Shown piece after piece: positions 6,707-15,289 of a DNA stretch of 64,000 bases. The translations under genes were made by a program, and so were the position numbers. The DNA is from an uncultured Parabacteroides sp. (GTDB taxonomy: Bacteria; Bacteroidota; Bacteroidia; Bacteroidales; Tannerellaceae): assembly GCA_934718155.1 (NCBI GenBank), contig CAKUZF010000010.1:11396-75395 (forward strand). The letters are read 5' to 3'. The notes below the pieces were generated by a model that ran no database searches, had not been told where the DNA came from, and saw only the letters and a list, made by a program, of their open reading frames with translations. The number at the start of each line of letters is the position of its first letter. The stretch's first letter is position 1.

Positions 6707-8881
6707 ATGAGATTTTCATACATATATTATATAGGTATAGGCATCGCCCTCTGGGCAACCGGCTGTGTGGACGATCCTGAGATGGAAGGCGGACTGAAAA
6801 ACGCCAAGAAGCCGGTCGTGGAGACCTTAGATATTGTTCGCTCCGACGCCACCTCGGTGACGATACAAGGCGAAGTGGTGAAAGAGAATGGCGCACCCGT
6901 GACGGAGGCGGGCTTCTGCTGGGGAACGGGTTCCGACTTCACCTTCGCATCCGGTCAGGCCCAAAAGGCGGCCGAGCGCAAGGGCAAGTATGAGGCCCAC
7001 ATCGAGGGGCTGCAAGCCAACCAAGACTATTACATCCGGGCTTACGCCATCAATGCGGTTGATACCGCCTTTGGCGAGACGCTCTCTTTTCATACGGCCG
7101 ACGGACTGGGAGGCGTTAAGACCCTACAGCCCAAACGTATCTACTCGACGAAAGCGGAATGCGGCGGCCTAATCACGAAGGCGGGAGAGGCCGAGGTGGA
7201 GCAACGAGGTATCTACCTGATGACCCAGCCGAAGCCCTCCGCTTCCGACTCGTTGATCCTGATCCCGATGCAGGCCGACTCGTTCTACTGCACGATCAGC
7301 GGACTGCAACCGCTGACCACCTACTATGTGCGTGCCTATGCGGCCAACAAGTTTGGTGCCTACAGTGGCGCACAAGTGGAGTCGTTCACCACGACTGACG
7401 GCTTACCCCTGCTCAAGCAGGAGGACTTTAAGCGGGTGGAGGTGAGCTACCACTATGCCGACTTCCAGCTGACCATCACCGACGAGGGCGATTCGCCCGT
7501 GACGCAACGTGGCTTCTGCCTCAGCAAGACCGAAAGACCCACCATCGAGCAGGGCGACACCGTCTTATGCGGCACAGGCATCGGCACGTTTGTGGGTCGC
7601 ATCGCCAAGATGGAGCAACAGCAGGAGTATTACGTAAGGGGATTCGTCACCAACGAGCAGGGCACACGCTACACCGACGGCGTAGGCATCCAGACCCTCT
7701 TGATGTGTGCACTGCCCACCCTGACCACTACCGAAGTGGAGAGCGCTCAGATGAAAGAGGGCATCGTGACGGTTGGCGGAGAGATCTTAGACGCAGGCGC
7801 TACAGCCATCAGCGAGGCAGGCGTTTGCTGGAACACGACAGCGAAGGTGACACTGCAGAACATGCAAGGCCATCTGACGACCCAAACCACCTCGGGCCGC
7901 TTCAGCGAATCGCTGAAGGGATTGCGCGGCGGCACCCGCTATTACCTCAGAGCCTACGCCACCAACAAAGATGGAACGGCCTATGGCGAGGAGATCTCAT
8001 TCGTCACGCCGAACATCCTCACCACCATGGCCTCCTTCAAGGGTGGGTATCGCATCGCGGGCACACCCGCCTTCACGGTGCTCAACAACGTAGGCATCCT
8101 GCTGGGAGGCGACGCGGGAGCCTCTTACTCCGACCAGCTGTGGGCCTATGGCGCCCCCTCACGCAACGACTGGACACAGTTGCGCCAGCAGCCCAAGGCG
8201 TTGAGCGGACAGACGCTCTTCAGCAAAGGGTTTGGCCTGTGGGCCTTTGGCGGAATAGACAGCGAGGGGAAAGTGAGCGACGACCTCTTCTTCTATTCGG
8301 CCCCATTCAACGAATGGAGTGTCAAGGAGGAGGACCAGGAGAGCCGCCCCAAAGGAATCTACCGGGCCGCCAACTGCGTGCATGAAGACAAAGCCTATCT
8401 GATTGGCGGCAAGACAGCGGAGAAAAGCCTTACCAACAATTGCTGGGCCTTCGACATCAATGCCAACCAATGGACCGCATGCACCAGCTTCCCCATCGCT
8501 CAGTATGGGGGCATCGCCGTGAGCATCGACGGGCAACTCTATGCGGGCTTAGGCATCGTGAGCAACGACCTGACCACCGCCTCCTACAGCAAGAGACTGT
8601 GGCGATCGGGCGACGGAGCGGCCACTTGGGAAGAGGAGACCCCCTTCCCCGGAGAGGGACTGCTGGGAGGCGTAGCGATTGATAAGACAATCTATGGCGT
8701 TGACACCTCCGGCCACATCTGGAGCTACGACACGCAAACGAAACAGTGGAGCCAACGCTCGCAACTACCTGATACCTATCGCACTTTCCATTGCATCTAC
8801 GTGCTCTACAACAAGGTGTTCATCGGCTTGGGCACCGGTGTAGACTCGCTGATAAAATACGATCCGCTATGGGATAATTAA
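6707..8881 (+). CDS. surface-type lipoprotein with four beta-sandwich repeats and Kelch-like C-terminus
   Basis: 724 residues. The N-terminus has a lipoprotein signal ending LWATGC (Cys20), followed by VDDPE, acidic residues like the Bacteroidetes lipoprotein export signal that sends lipoproteins to the cell surface. About residues 30-435 hold four related ~100-residue repeats, each with a GFCW/GVCW/GFCL-type strand and a closing YY(I/V/L)RAYA or YYVRGF strand, like FN3-type sandwiches. The last ~290 residues have Kelch-like blades (FGGIDSEG, YLIGGKTAEKSLTNNCWAFD, YAGLGIV). It starts 14 nt after the barrel gene and is followed by a strong terminator, so it closes the kinase operon. Ligand unknown; adhesion or glycan contact is a guess. 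Confidence 0.8.
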   Translation: MRFSYIYYIGIGIALWATGCVDDPEMEGGLKNAKKPVVETLDIVRSDATSVTIQGEVVKENGAPVTEAGFCWGTGSDFTFASGQAQKAAERKGKYEAHIEGLQANQDYYIRAYAINAVDTAFGETLSFHTADGLGGVKTLQPKRIYSTKAECGGLITKAGEAEVEQRGIYLMTQPKPSASDSLILIPMQADSFYCTISGLQPLTTYYVRAYAANKFGAYSGAQVESFTTTDGLPLLKQEDFKRVEVSYHYADFQLTITDEGDSPVTQRGFCLSKTERPTIEQGDTVLCGTGIGTFVGRIAKMEQQQEYYVRGFVTNEQGTRYTDGVGIQTLLMCALPTLTTTEVESAQMKEGIVTVGGEILDAGATAISEAGVCWNTTAKVTLQNMQGHLTTQTTSGRFSESLKGLRGGTRYYLRAYATNKDGTAYGEEISFVTPNILTTMASFKGGYRIAGTPAFTVLNNVGILLGGDAGASYSDQLWAYGAPSRNDWTQLRQQPKALSGQTLFSKGFGLWAFGGIDSEGKVSDDLFFYSAPFNEWSVKEEDQESRPKGIYRAANCVHEDKAYLIGGKTAEKSLTNNCWAFDINANQWTACTSFPIAQYGGIAVSIDGQLYAGLGIVSNDLTTASYSKRLWRSGDGAATWEEETPFPGEGLLGGVAIDKTIYGVDTSGHIWSYDTQTKQWSQRSQLPDTYRTFHCIYVLYNKVFIGLGTGVDSLIKYDPLWDN

Positions 8882-8910
8882 TCTCCTCAATCGCAGCGGC
8901 AAGACAGCAA

Positions 8911-8969
8911 GGGCAAAAGCGAACCCAATAGCAAAAAACAAGGCTTTGGGTGCGTTTTTGCCCTTTTTG
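8911..8969 (+). terminator. intrinsic terminator after the signalling island
   Basis: Arms 8911-8927 and 8947-8963 (starting GGGCAAAAGCGAACCCA) pair with only two mismatches and are followed by a T-rich stretch. It separates the kinase/lipoprotein operon from the hydrogenase operon. Confidence 0.75.
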
Positions 8970-8994
8970 TTGCTTTTTTATCAAATAAGTTTAC

Positions 8995-9002
8995 TAAGTT
9001 TG
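8995..9002 (+). promoter_or_regulatory. -7 promoter box of the hydrogenase operon
   Basis: TAAGTTTG fits TAnnTTTG, 49 nt before the first ATG of the hydrogenase operon. A TTTG at 8966-8969 is 25 nt upstream, slightly longer than the optimum of 19. Confidence 0.5.
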
Positions 9003-9050
9003 CACAGATAGTTAGATGAGACTGCATAGATGTTATGCAGCATAAAAACC

Positions 9051-9464
9051 ATGAAGATGACCATGAACAAGATTAATTCATTAGACGACCTTAGGAGGAT
9101 GAGAGACACACAGCAAGCCTCCATGGCCTTACGAGAAAGAAGCAACGCGCCTGAACGCTATGTGCAGGTGGCGGTCTCGATGTCGTCCTGCGGCATTCAC
9201 GCAGGAGCCAAAGAGATCATGCGATATTTCATCCATGCGTTAGACGCCAACCGGGTGGAAGCAATTGTTACACAGACCGATTGCTTGGGCTTCTGCTATG
9301 CGGAGCCAACCGTACTGATCACGCTGCCGGGCAAGAACCCCGTGCTCTATGGGCATGTGACCAACAAGCTGGTGGATGAGATCATCCAGAAACACATCAA
9401 ACAGGGAATCCCCGTAGAAGGCACGCTGCCGATCGACGAGAACCATCCGCTTCCCGAGTCATAA
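9051..9464 (+). CDS. [2Fe-2S] thioredoxin-like ferredoxin, HndB-like hydrogenase subunit
   Basis: 137 residues from ATG 9051; an in-frame ATG at 9030 and another at 9063 are alternatives. After a short Arg-rich helical N-terminus, a thioredoxin-like ferredoxin domain carries Cys47 (SSCGIHAGA) and Cys78/Cys82 (TDCLGFCYAEP). This matches HndB, the small iron-sulfur subunit of the NADP-reducing hydrogenase of Desulfovibrio. Only three of the usual four cysteines are obvious. It lies 23 nt before the HndC-like gene and is the first gene of the four-gene operon, whereas in the classic hnd operon the NuoE-like gene comes first. It probably passes electrons among the soluble cytoplasmic subunits. 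Confidence 0.83.
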   Translation: MKMTMNKINSLDDLRRMRDTQQASMALRERSNAPERYVQVAVSMSSCGIHAGAKEIMRYFIHALDANRVEAIVTQTDCLGFCYAEPTVLITLPGKNPVLYGHVTNKLVDEIIQKHIKQGIPVEGTLPIDENHPLPES

Positions 9465-9487
9465 ACCTACCAAAGAAGGATAAAACC

Positions 9488-11281
9488 ATGGCACAATACA
9501 CACAATATATATTAGTATGTGGAGGCACGGGCTGTCGTGCCTCGCAAAGCGAGCAAATCATAGAGAATCTGCGCATAGCCCTCGCCAAGAACGGCTTAGC
9601 CGAGGAGGTGAAGGTGATTCGCACGGGCTGTTTCGGATTCTGCGAGAAGGGTCCGATCGTGAAGATCATCCCCGACAATACCTTCTATGTGCAGGTAAAG
9701 CCCGAGGATGCCCAAGAGATCGTCGAAGAGCACCTGTTGTATGGGCGCAAGGTGAAGCGGCTGCTCTACGTCAATCCCGAGACCAAGAAGGCCGTGCCCG
9801 ACTCGAAGCACATCCGCTTCTACCAGAAGCAACTGCGCATCGCTTTGCGCAACTGCGGATTCATCGACCCCGAGAACATCGACGAGTATATCGCCCGCAG
9901 CGGTTATATGGCCCTGGGAAAAGCCTTGACCGAGATGACCCCCGAGGAGGTGATTCAAGAGGTTATAGACGCCGGCCTGCGTGGACGAGGCGGAGGCGGC
10001 TTCCCCACAGGACTGAAATGGCAGATTACCCGCAAAGAGCAGGCGCCCCAGAAGTATGTGGTCTGCAACGCCGACGAGGGCGACCCGGGCGCCTTCATGG
10101 ATCGCTCCATCTTGGAGGGCGACCCCAACTCGATTATCGAGGCCATGGCCATCAACGGCTATTGCACGGGAGCCTCCAAGGGACTGATCTACATCCGTGC
10201 GGAATACCCGCTGGCCGTGCATCGTCTGCAGGTTGCCATCCGGCAGGCGCGCGACTATGGCTTGCTGGGCGAACATATCTTTGGCACCGACTTCTCGTTC
10301 GACATCGAGATACGCTACGGCGCGGGAGCATTCGTCTGCGGCGAGGAGACCGCCTTGATCCACAGTATGGAAGGTCTTCGTGGCGAGGCCACCGTGAAGC
10401 CGCCCTTCCCCAGCCAAAAGGGCTATAAGGGCTGCCCCACCAATGTGAACAATGTGGAGACCTATGCCAATGTGCCCGTCATCTTGCTGAAAGGCGCCCA
10501 ATGGTTCAGCCGCATCGGCACCGCAAAGAGCAAGGGCACGAAAGTGTTCGCCCTGGCGGGAAAGATCAACAACGGCGGCCTGATTGAGGTGCCCATGGGA
10601 ACAACCCTTCGCGAGGTGATCTTCGACATTGGCGGAGGCATCAAAGACGGCAAGCGATTTAAGGCCGTACAGACGGGTGGCCCCTCGGGCGGCTGCCTGA
10701 CCGAGAAACACCTCGACCTGCCGATCGACTACGACAATCTGCTGGCCGCCGGCTCGATGATGGGCTCAGGAGGCATGATTGTCATGGACGAAGACGACTG
10801 TATGGTGGCGGTGGCGAAGTTCTACCTCGACTTTACGGTAGAGGAATCGTGTGGTAAATGCACCCCTTGCCGCATCGGCAACAAACGCCTCCACGAGATC
10901 CTGACCAAGATCACCAACGGCAACGGCACCGAAGAGGACCTCGATCGCCTGCGCAACCTGGCCCTTGTCATCAAAGACACCGCCCTGTGCGGATTGGGAC
11001 AGACCTCTCCCAACCCCGTGCTCTCTACGCTTGAGAACTTCCCCGAGGAGTATCTCGCCCACGTGAAGGAGAAGCGCTGCCCGGCCCATCAATGCCGCAA
11101 CCTGACCCAGTATTTCATCAATCCCGAGAAGTGTCGCGGCTGTACGCTCTGCGCACGCACCTGCCCGGTCAACGCCATCAAGGGCGACCGCAAAGTGCCT
11201 CACGTGATCGATCCGAAGGTCTGCATCAAATGCGGCACCTGCCTGGAGAAGTGTAAGTTTGGCGCTGTTTATGTTCATTAA
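9488..11281 (+). CDS. hydB: NuoF-like flavoprotein subunit of [FeFe]-hydrogenase (HydB/HndC)
   Basis: 597 residues in three parts. The N-terminal thioredoxin-like [2Fe-2S] domain has C11, C16, C48 and C52. The central NuoF-like module has the FMN/NADH glycine-rich site GLRGRGGGGFPTG (around 165) and NADEGDPGAFMD, with the [4Fe-4S] ligand run ESCGKCTPCR near residue 455. The C-terminal ~55 residues are a 2[4Fe-4S] ferredoxin (CRGCTLCARTC and CIKCGTCLEKC). This is the architecture of HydB/HndC, which exchanges electrons between NAD(P)H and the hydrogenase and, in bifurcating enzymes, ferredoxin. The flanking HndB-, HydA- and HydC-like genes confirm a complete complex. Confidence 0.95.
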   Translation: MAQYTQYILVCGGTGCRASQSEQIIENLRIALAKNGLAEEVKVIRTGCFGFCEKGPIVKIIPDNTFYVQVKPEDAQEIVEEHLLYGRKVKRLLYVNPETKKAVPDSKHIRFYQKQLRIALRNCGFIDPENIDEYIARSGYMALGKALTEMTPEEVIQEVIDAGLRGRGGGGFPTGLKWQITRKEQAPQKYVVCNADEGDPGAFMDRSILEGDPNSIIEAMAINGYCTGASKGLIYIRAEYPLAVHRLQVAIRQARDYGLLGEHIFGTDFSFDIEIRYGAGAFVCGEETALIHSMEGLRGEATVKPPFPSQKGYKGCPTNVNNVETYANVPVILLKGAQWFSRIGTAKSKGTKVFALAGKINNGGLIEVPMGTTLREVIFDIGGGIKDGKRFKAVQTGGPSGGCLTEKHLDLPIDYDNLLAAGSMMGSGGMIVMDEDDCMVAVAKFYLDFTVEESCGKCTPCRIGNKRLHEILTKITNGNGTEEDLDRLRNLALVIKDTALCGLGQTSPNPVLSTLENFPEEYLAHVKEKRCPAHQCRNLTQYFINPEKCRGCTLCARTCPVNAIKGDRKVPHVIDPKVCIKCGTCLEKCKFGAVYVH

Positions 11282-11299
11282 TCAACTGAATCTATTCCT

Positions 11300-13081
11300 A
11301 TGGAAACTGTAAAACTAACGATAGACAACCGGCCTCTTGAGGTGCCTAAAGGCACGACCATCTTAGAGGCCGCTAAGAGTATAGGCATTCATATCCCCTC
11401 GCTTTGCTACATGAAGCTGGAGGAGCTCAACTACGAAAACAACCCCGGCTCCTGCCGCATCTGTGTGGTCGAGATAGAGGGCCGACGCAACCTGGCCCCA
11501 TCCTGCAAGCAGGAGTGCGCAGAGGGCATGGTGGTGCATACCCACACCCAGCGAGTGATCAACGCCCGCAAGACGGTCATGGAGCTGCTGCTCTCCAACC
11601 ATCCCGCCGAGTGCCTGACCTGTAGCAGCAACGGCCATTGCGAGCTGCAAGACTTAGCGCATAGCTTGGGTATCCGCCAGATTCGCTACAAGGGCGAGAT
11701 GTCGCATTTCAAGATCGACCGCTCCCCCTCCATCGTGCGCAACCCCAACAAGTGCATCATGTGCCGCCGCTGCGAGACCATGTGTAACACGATCCAAACC
11801 GTAGGCGCGCTTTCGGCCGTCAACCGCGGATTTCAAGCCACGGTAAACACCGCCTTCTCGCGCGACATAGCCGGCAGTACCTGTTCCTATTGCGGCCAGT
11901 GCGTATCGGTATGCCCCGTCAATGCGTTGAGCGGACGCAACACGCAAGACCCCGTCTTGGAGGCTTTAGCCGACCCGGATAAGATTGTCATCGCCCAGAC
12001 GGCACCCGCCGTGCGCACCGCCTTGGGCCGAGACTTCGGCTACAGTCCAGGCACACTGGTCACAGGCAAGATGGTCAGCGCCTTGCGCCAGTTGGGCTTC
12101 GACTATGTGTTCGACACCGACTTTGCCGCCGACGTGACCATCATGGAAGAGGGCACCGAGCTGTTGGGGCGCCTAAGCCACTACCTCGCCGGCGATAAGG
12201 AGGTGAAGATCCCGCTGATGACCAGCTGCTGCCCGGGATGGGTGAGCTTCGTGGAGCAGCACTACCCCGAGTTGCGCGACCACCTCTCCACGACGAAGAG
12301 TCCGCAACAAATCTTCGGCGCGATCGCTAAGAACTATTTCGCCGAGAAATTAGGCATCCCCCGCGAGAAGATGGTGGTCGTCTCCATCATGCCCTGCTTG
12401 GCGAAGAAATACGAGGCCAGCCGCCCCGAGTTCAGTGTAGCGGGCAATCCCGACGTGGATTACTCCATCTATACCCGCGAGTTGGCCCGCCTAATCCGCT
12501 ACGCCAACATTAACTTCGACGAGCTGCCCGACGGAGAGTTCGACGAGCCATTAGGCGCATCCACCGGAGCCAGCGTGATCTTCGGCACGACGGGCGGTGT
12601 GATCGAGGCCGCTTGCCGCACGGCTTATGAGCTTTACACCCAGAAGCCTTTGCCCAAGATCGACTTCGAGGAGCTGCGCGGACTGGATGGCATCCGCAGC
12701 GCAACGATCGACTTCAACGGCACACCCATCAAGATAGGCATCGCCCATAGCTTAGGCAACGCCCGCAAGCTGATCGAGGAGGTGAAAAACGGCACCTCGC
12801 CCTATCACGCCATCGAAGTGATGGCCTGCCCGGGAGGCTGCATCGGTGGAGGCGGACAGCCCTTCCACAAGGGGCGCATGGAAGTACTCAAGAAGCGAGC
12901 CGCCGCCCTCTATCAGGCCGATGCCGAGAAGCCGCTGCGAAAGAGCCACGAGAATCCCTTCGTGAAGCAGCTCTATAAGGAATATATGGGTGAGCCTTGC
13001 GGCCATCGTGCGCACGAACTGCTGCACACCCACTATGTAGACCGCAAGGAGGTAGTCAGATTGTCGAACGATAAAAAGTAA
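11300..13081 (+). CDS. hydA: [FeFe]-hydrogenase catalytic subunit (HydA/HndD)
   Basis: 593 residues. The N-terminal [2Fe-2S] domain uses C36, C52, C55 and C69. A His-Cys3 cluster site follows (HPAECLTCSSNGHC, about 101-114), then two [4Fe-4S] sites (CIMCRRCETMC and CSYCGQCVSVC). All three H-cluster loops are present: TSCCPGW (near 310), MPCLAKKYE (near 365) and the last one ending MACPGGCIGGGGQP (near 512). The enzyme makes or takes up H2 at the diiron site in the cytoplasm. The maturases HydE, HydF and HydG are not in this window. It starts 18 nt after the HydB stop. No key residue appears to be missing. Confidence 0.96.
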   Translation: METVKLTIDNRPLEVPKGTTILEAAKSIGIHIPSLCYMKLEELNYENNPGSCRICVVEIEGRRNLAPSCKQECAEGMVVHTHTQRVINARKTVMELLLSNHPAECLTCSSNGHCELQDLAHSLGIRQIRYKGEMSHFKIDRSPSIVRNPNKCIMCRRCETMCNTIQTVGALSAVNRGFQATVNTAFSRDIAGSTCSYCGQCVSVCPVNALSGRNTQDPVLEALADPDKIVIAQTAPAVRTALGRDFGYSPGTLVTGKMVSALRQLGFDYVFDTDFAADVTIMEEGTELLGRLSHYLAGDKEVKIPLMTSCCPGWVSFVEQHYPELRDHLSTTKSPQQIFGAIAKNYFAEKLGIPREKMVVVSIMPCLAKKYEASRPEFSVAGNPDVDYSIYTRELARLIRYANINFDELPDGEFDEPLGASTGASVIFGTTGGVIEAACRTAYELYTQKPLPKIDFEELRGLDGIRSATIDFNGTPIKIGIAHSLGNARKLIEEVKNGTSPYHAIEVMACPGGCIGGGGQPFHKGRMEVLKKRAAALYQADAEKPLRKSHENPFVKQLYKEYMGEPCGHRAHELLHTHYVDRKEVVRLSNDKK

Positions 13082-13085
13082 GAAC

Positions 13086-13580
13086 ATGTGTTGTAAAGGA
13101 CAGATTTCGCAAGAGCAATTGGATCAGCTGCACGCCATTTGTGCAGCACGCAATAACGACCCCGGAGAGTTGATCAACATCCTCCATGCGGCCCAAGGAC
13201 TGATAGGCTACCTGCCCGAGGTCGTGCAGCAGGTGATCGCGGCCGACCTCCACATCCCCGTTTCGCGGGTCTATGGAGTCGTCACCTTCTACTCCTTCTT
13301 CACGATGGAGCCGAAGGGCAAGCATCCCATCTCGGTCTGCTTAGGGACGGCCTGCTATGTGCGCGGTGCGGAGAAGGTGCTCGAACAGATTGAGAAGGAG
13401 CTCGAGATCAAGGTGGGAGGAACAACCCCCGACGGCCTGTTCTCGCTCGACACACTGCGCTGCGTGGGAGCCTGCGGATTGGCCCCCGTCGTGATGATCG
13501 GCGAGAAGGTGTATGGGCGAGTCACCCCTGAGAAGGTGCACGAGATCCTGCAAGAATACTATGTGGAGGCATCCGAATAA
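13086..13580 (+). CDS. hydC: NuoE-like [2Fe-2S] subunit of [FeFe]-hydrogenase (HydC/HndA)
   Basis: 164 residues of NuoE/24-kDa type: a helical N-terminus (LINILHAAQGLIGYLPE) then a thioredoxin-fold domain with ligand pairs CLGTAC and CVGAC. It completes the HydABC/HndABCD-like complex. Only four bases separate it from the hydA stop. A terminator hairpin begins six bases after the stop, so it is the last gene of the operon. Confidence 0.94.
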   Translation: MCCKGQISQEQLDQLHAICAARNNDPGELINILHAAQGLIGYLPEVVQQVIAADLHIPVSRVYGVVTFYSFFTMEPKGKHPISVCLGTACYVRGAEKVLEQIEKELEIKVGGTTPDGLFSLDTLRCVGACGLAPVVMIGEKVYGRVTPEKVHEILQEYYVEASE

Positions 13581-13586
13581 GAGGAA

Positions 13587-13618
13587 GGGGAGAGACCAAG
13601 CGGTCTCCCCCTTTTTTC
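13587..13618 (+). terminator. intrinsic terminator of the hydrogenase operon
   Basis: AGACC (13593-13597) pairs with GGTCT (13602-13606) and the flanking GGGG with CCCC, with a small bulge, followed by six T. It also marks the boundary to the convergent recombinase gene. Confidence 0.8.
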
Positions 13619-13641
13619 TTGGGCCAGTGCCTGCCACTCGG

Positions 13642-14904
13642 CTACGTATGTCTCGTTTTGTTCGTTTCCTTATCCAGCGGATGAGCGTTGATTCGCAGTG
13701 CGTCCAATATCGATCGGTTGGCGATATCCACCTCCGAGGTGTCTAACGAGGCGAGGTAAATCTTCGTGGTTTTCTCGGAGTCGTGACCCATCGCCTCGCT
13801 GATGACCGAGAGGGAGACATGCCGCTCTTTCGCCAGGGTGGCCCAGGTGTGGCGAGCCACATAGCTGCTCAGCGGCGCATTGAGTCCGGCCATCTCTTGG
13901 ATGGTCTTCAAACTGTTGTTCATCAAGCGCAACGCACTCTTATACTGGCGGCGAGCGTCGGCCTCCGCATTGCGGATAATGGGGAGCAGATAAGGCGAGC
14001 CGCTGGTGTCGTACTTATCGACAATCTCCTGCATCATATCTTCCCATTTAATGGTCAGCTGTCGGCCGGTCTTTTGCCTGACGTAGCTCACCACGCCACC
14101 CCGCAGATCGGTCTTCCGCAGATAGGCCATATCCACAAACGACATGCCCCGCATAAACAGGGAGAAAAGAAAGAGGTCGCGGGCATAGTCAAGCTGCGGT
14201 GCGTGGCGGAAGTCGAGCTGCCGGATGCGTCCGATGGCATCCGAGGAGATGGCCCGTTTGCGGGTCTTAGCTACTCCCGTATAGACATGTTCGAAGGGAT
14301 GGGCATCCTTGGTGAGACCTTTCGCCACGGCCCTTCGATAGATGGCCCGGAGGTTGCGCAGGTAGTAGGAGGTGGTGTTGCTGCAAAGGCGCTGCTCCCG
14401 CAGGTGGTTCTCGAACGCCATCATCAGGCTGTCGGTCACCTTTCCCCAAGTCACTTCCTTGCCCCCGCTGAACTGCACGAAACGATTCAACACATAGTGA
14501 TAGCGTTCGGCCATGGCGGTCTTTCCCATCGCCTGCAACTGCCCAACCAGATAGCGTCCGAAGGCTATCAGTCCTCGCCTGCCCTGTCGGCCGCCATATT
14601 CGTTCGCCACGTCGGCCGCACTGTAGCGACCCTTGCCTCGGCTCTCCAACCGCTCCACCACCTTCCGCAGCTTATCAAGCCCTGCAGCCAAGGTCTCGCT
14701 CGCCTCCAGCAGGTAGGCGCCGCGACAAGTGTCCGCCGCGACGGGCATCACCACCTCCTCTAGGTCGGCATCCCACTCGGAGGCATGGAGCGAAAGCCCC
14801 GAATGGATAAGCCGCACCATGCGGCGATGCATCACTTGATAATACAAAACTCCCTCTCCCTCGTTGCGTGAAGACGCTCTCATCGTAATCTTTATTGTTG
14901 CCAT
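13642..14904 (-). CDS. tyrosine recombinase / phage-type integrase
   Basis: 420 residues from the ATG at 14904 (an in-frame ATG at 14928 also exists). It has the Bacteroidetes integrase layout: an Arm-type N-terminus (MATIKITMR, then a lysine/arginine-poor strand region), a SAM-like core-binding domain (about 100-200) and a catalytic domain with Arg in FMRGMSFVDM, H-x-x-R-type YVARHTWAT, GHDSEKTT and the nucleophile Tyr in KIYLASL. All catalytic positions look intact. No excision gene, relaxase, cargo or tRNA attachment site is beside it, so it is either a lone invertase/phase-variation recombinase or the relic of a lost element. An 11-bp repeat array lies 85 nt upstream of its start. Confidence 0.9.
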   Translation of the reverse strand: MATIKITMRASSRNEGEGVLYYQVMHRRMVRLIHSGLSLHASEWDADLEEVVMPVAADTCRGAYLLEASETLAAGLDKLRKVVERLESRGKGRYSAADVANEYGGRQGRRGLIAFGRYLVGQLQAMGKTAMAERYHYVLNRFVQFSGGKEVTWGKVTDSLMMAFENHLREQRLCSNTTSYYLRNLRAIYRRAVAKGLTKDAHPFEHVYTGVAKTRKRAISSDAIGRIRQLDFRHAPQLDYARDLFLFSLFMRGMSFVDMAYLRKTDLRGGVVSYVRQKTGRQLTIKWEDMMQEIVDKYDTSGSPYLLPIIRNAEADARRQYKSALRLMNNSLKTIQEMAGLNAPLSSYVARHTWATLAKERHVSLSVISEAMGHDSEKTTKIYLASLDTSEVDIANRSILDALRINAHPLDKETNKTRHT

Positions 14905-14988
14905 TTTTACACATTTATCAAAAAACAAAACAATAACGATAAAACAACGAATTTCTCACAAAACGGCCAACACAGACCTCGCTGATTA

Positions 14989-15043
14989 GAGGTTGCTCCG
15001 AGGCTGCTCCGAGGTTGCTCCGAGGCTGCTCCGAGGCTGCTCT
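14989..15043. repeat. 11-bp tandem repeat array next to the recombinase
   Basis: Five head-to-tail copies of GAGG(C/T)TGCTC(C/T), units starting at 14989, 15000, 15011, 15022 and 15033. The array is upstream of the recombinase gene. It could be an integrase arm-binding array, a recombination site, or simple slippage sequence; the sequence alone cannot decide. Confidence 0.9.
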
Positions 15044-15051
15044 TATCCTTG

Positions 15052-15093
15052 ATTAGAGAAACATTAGAGCTTCGATTAGAGCAACGATAGAGC
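15052..15093. repeat. degenerate ATTAGAG-type repeats following the 11-bp array
   Basis: Directly after the five perfect units come GATTAGAGAAA, CATTAGAGCTT, GATTAGAGCAA and GATAGAGCAAA, spaced 11-12 nt, so the 11-nt periodicity persists with a different core. The remaining intergenic part (15094-15202) shows no gene or structure I can support. Confidence 0.6.
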
Positions 15094-15202
15094 AAATGCG
15101 TATGAACAGGGGAGCAGGTCTACATCCACCGTAGCGGTAGTTGTGCCAAAAAAAAGACAATAACCAGGGGAAGATGGTGGCTTTCACCCTGGGCGAGTAC
15201 CA

Positions 15203-15241
15203 AAAAGGCGGCTCCTCTGCACGAAACAGAAGAGCCGCCTT
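15203..15241 (-). terminator. intrinsic terminator of the GH125 gene
   Basis: Arms AAGGCGGCTC (15205-15214) and GAGCCGCCTT (15232-15241) pair perfectly; read on the minus strand the stem is followed by a run of T. It lies about 50 nt after the GH125 stop. Confidence 0.85.
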
Positions 15242-15289
15242 CCTTATAATTAGTTGCGGTTGCCCCGCGAAGGGCTTCGTAAAAAAGAC

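Noticed and set aside
14989..15093. tRNA or att core for an integrated element at the recombinase
   Set aside because: No tRNA or duplicated tRNA 3' end is present near 13.6-15.2 kb, and no second boundary repeat was found by eye.
14907..15095. A 62-codon minus-strand frame with SSLGA-type repeats
   Set aside because: The repeats of the peptide only mirror the 11-bp DNA repeat array, and there is no supporting start signal.
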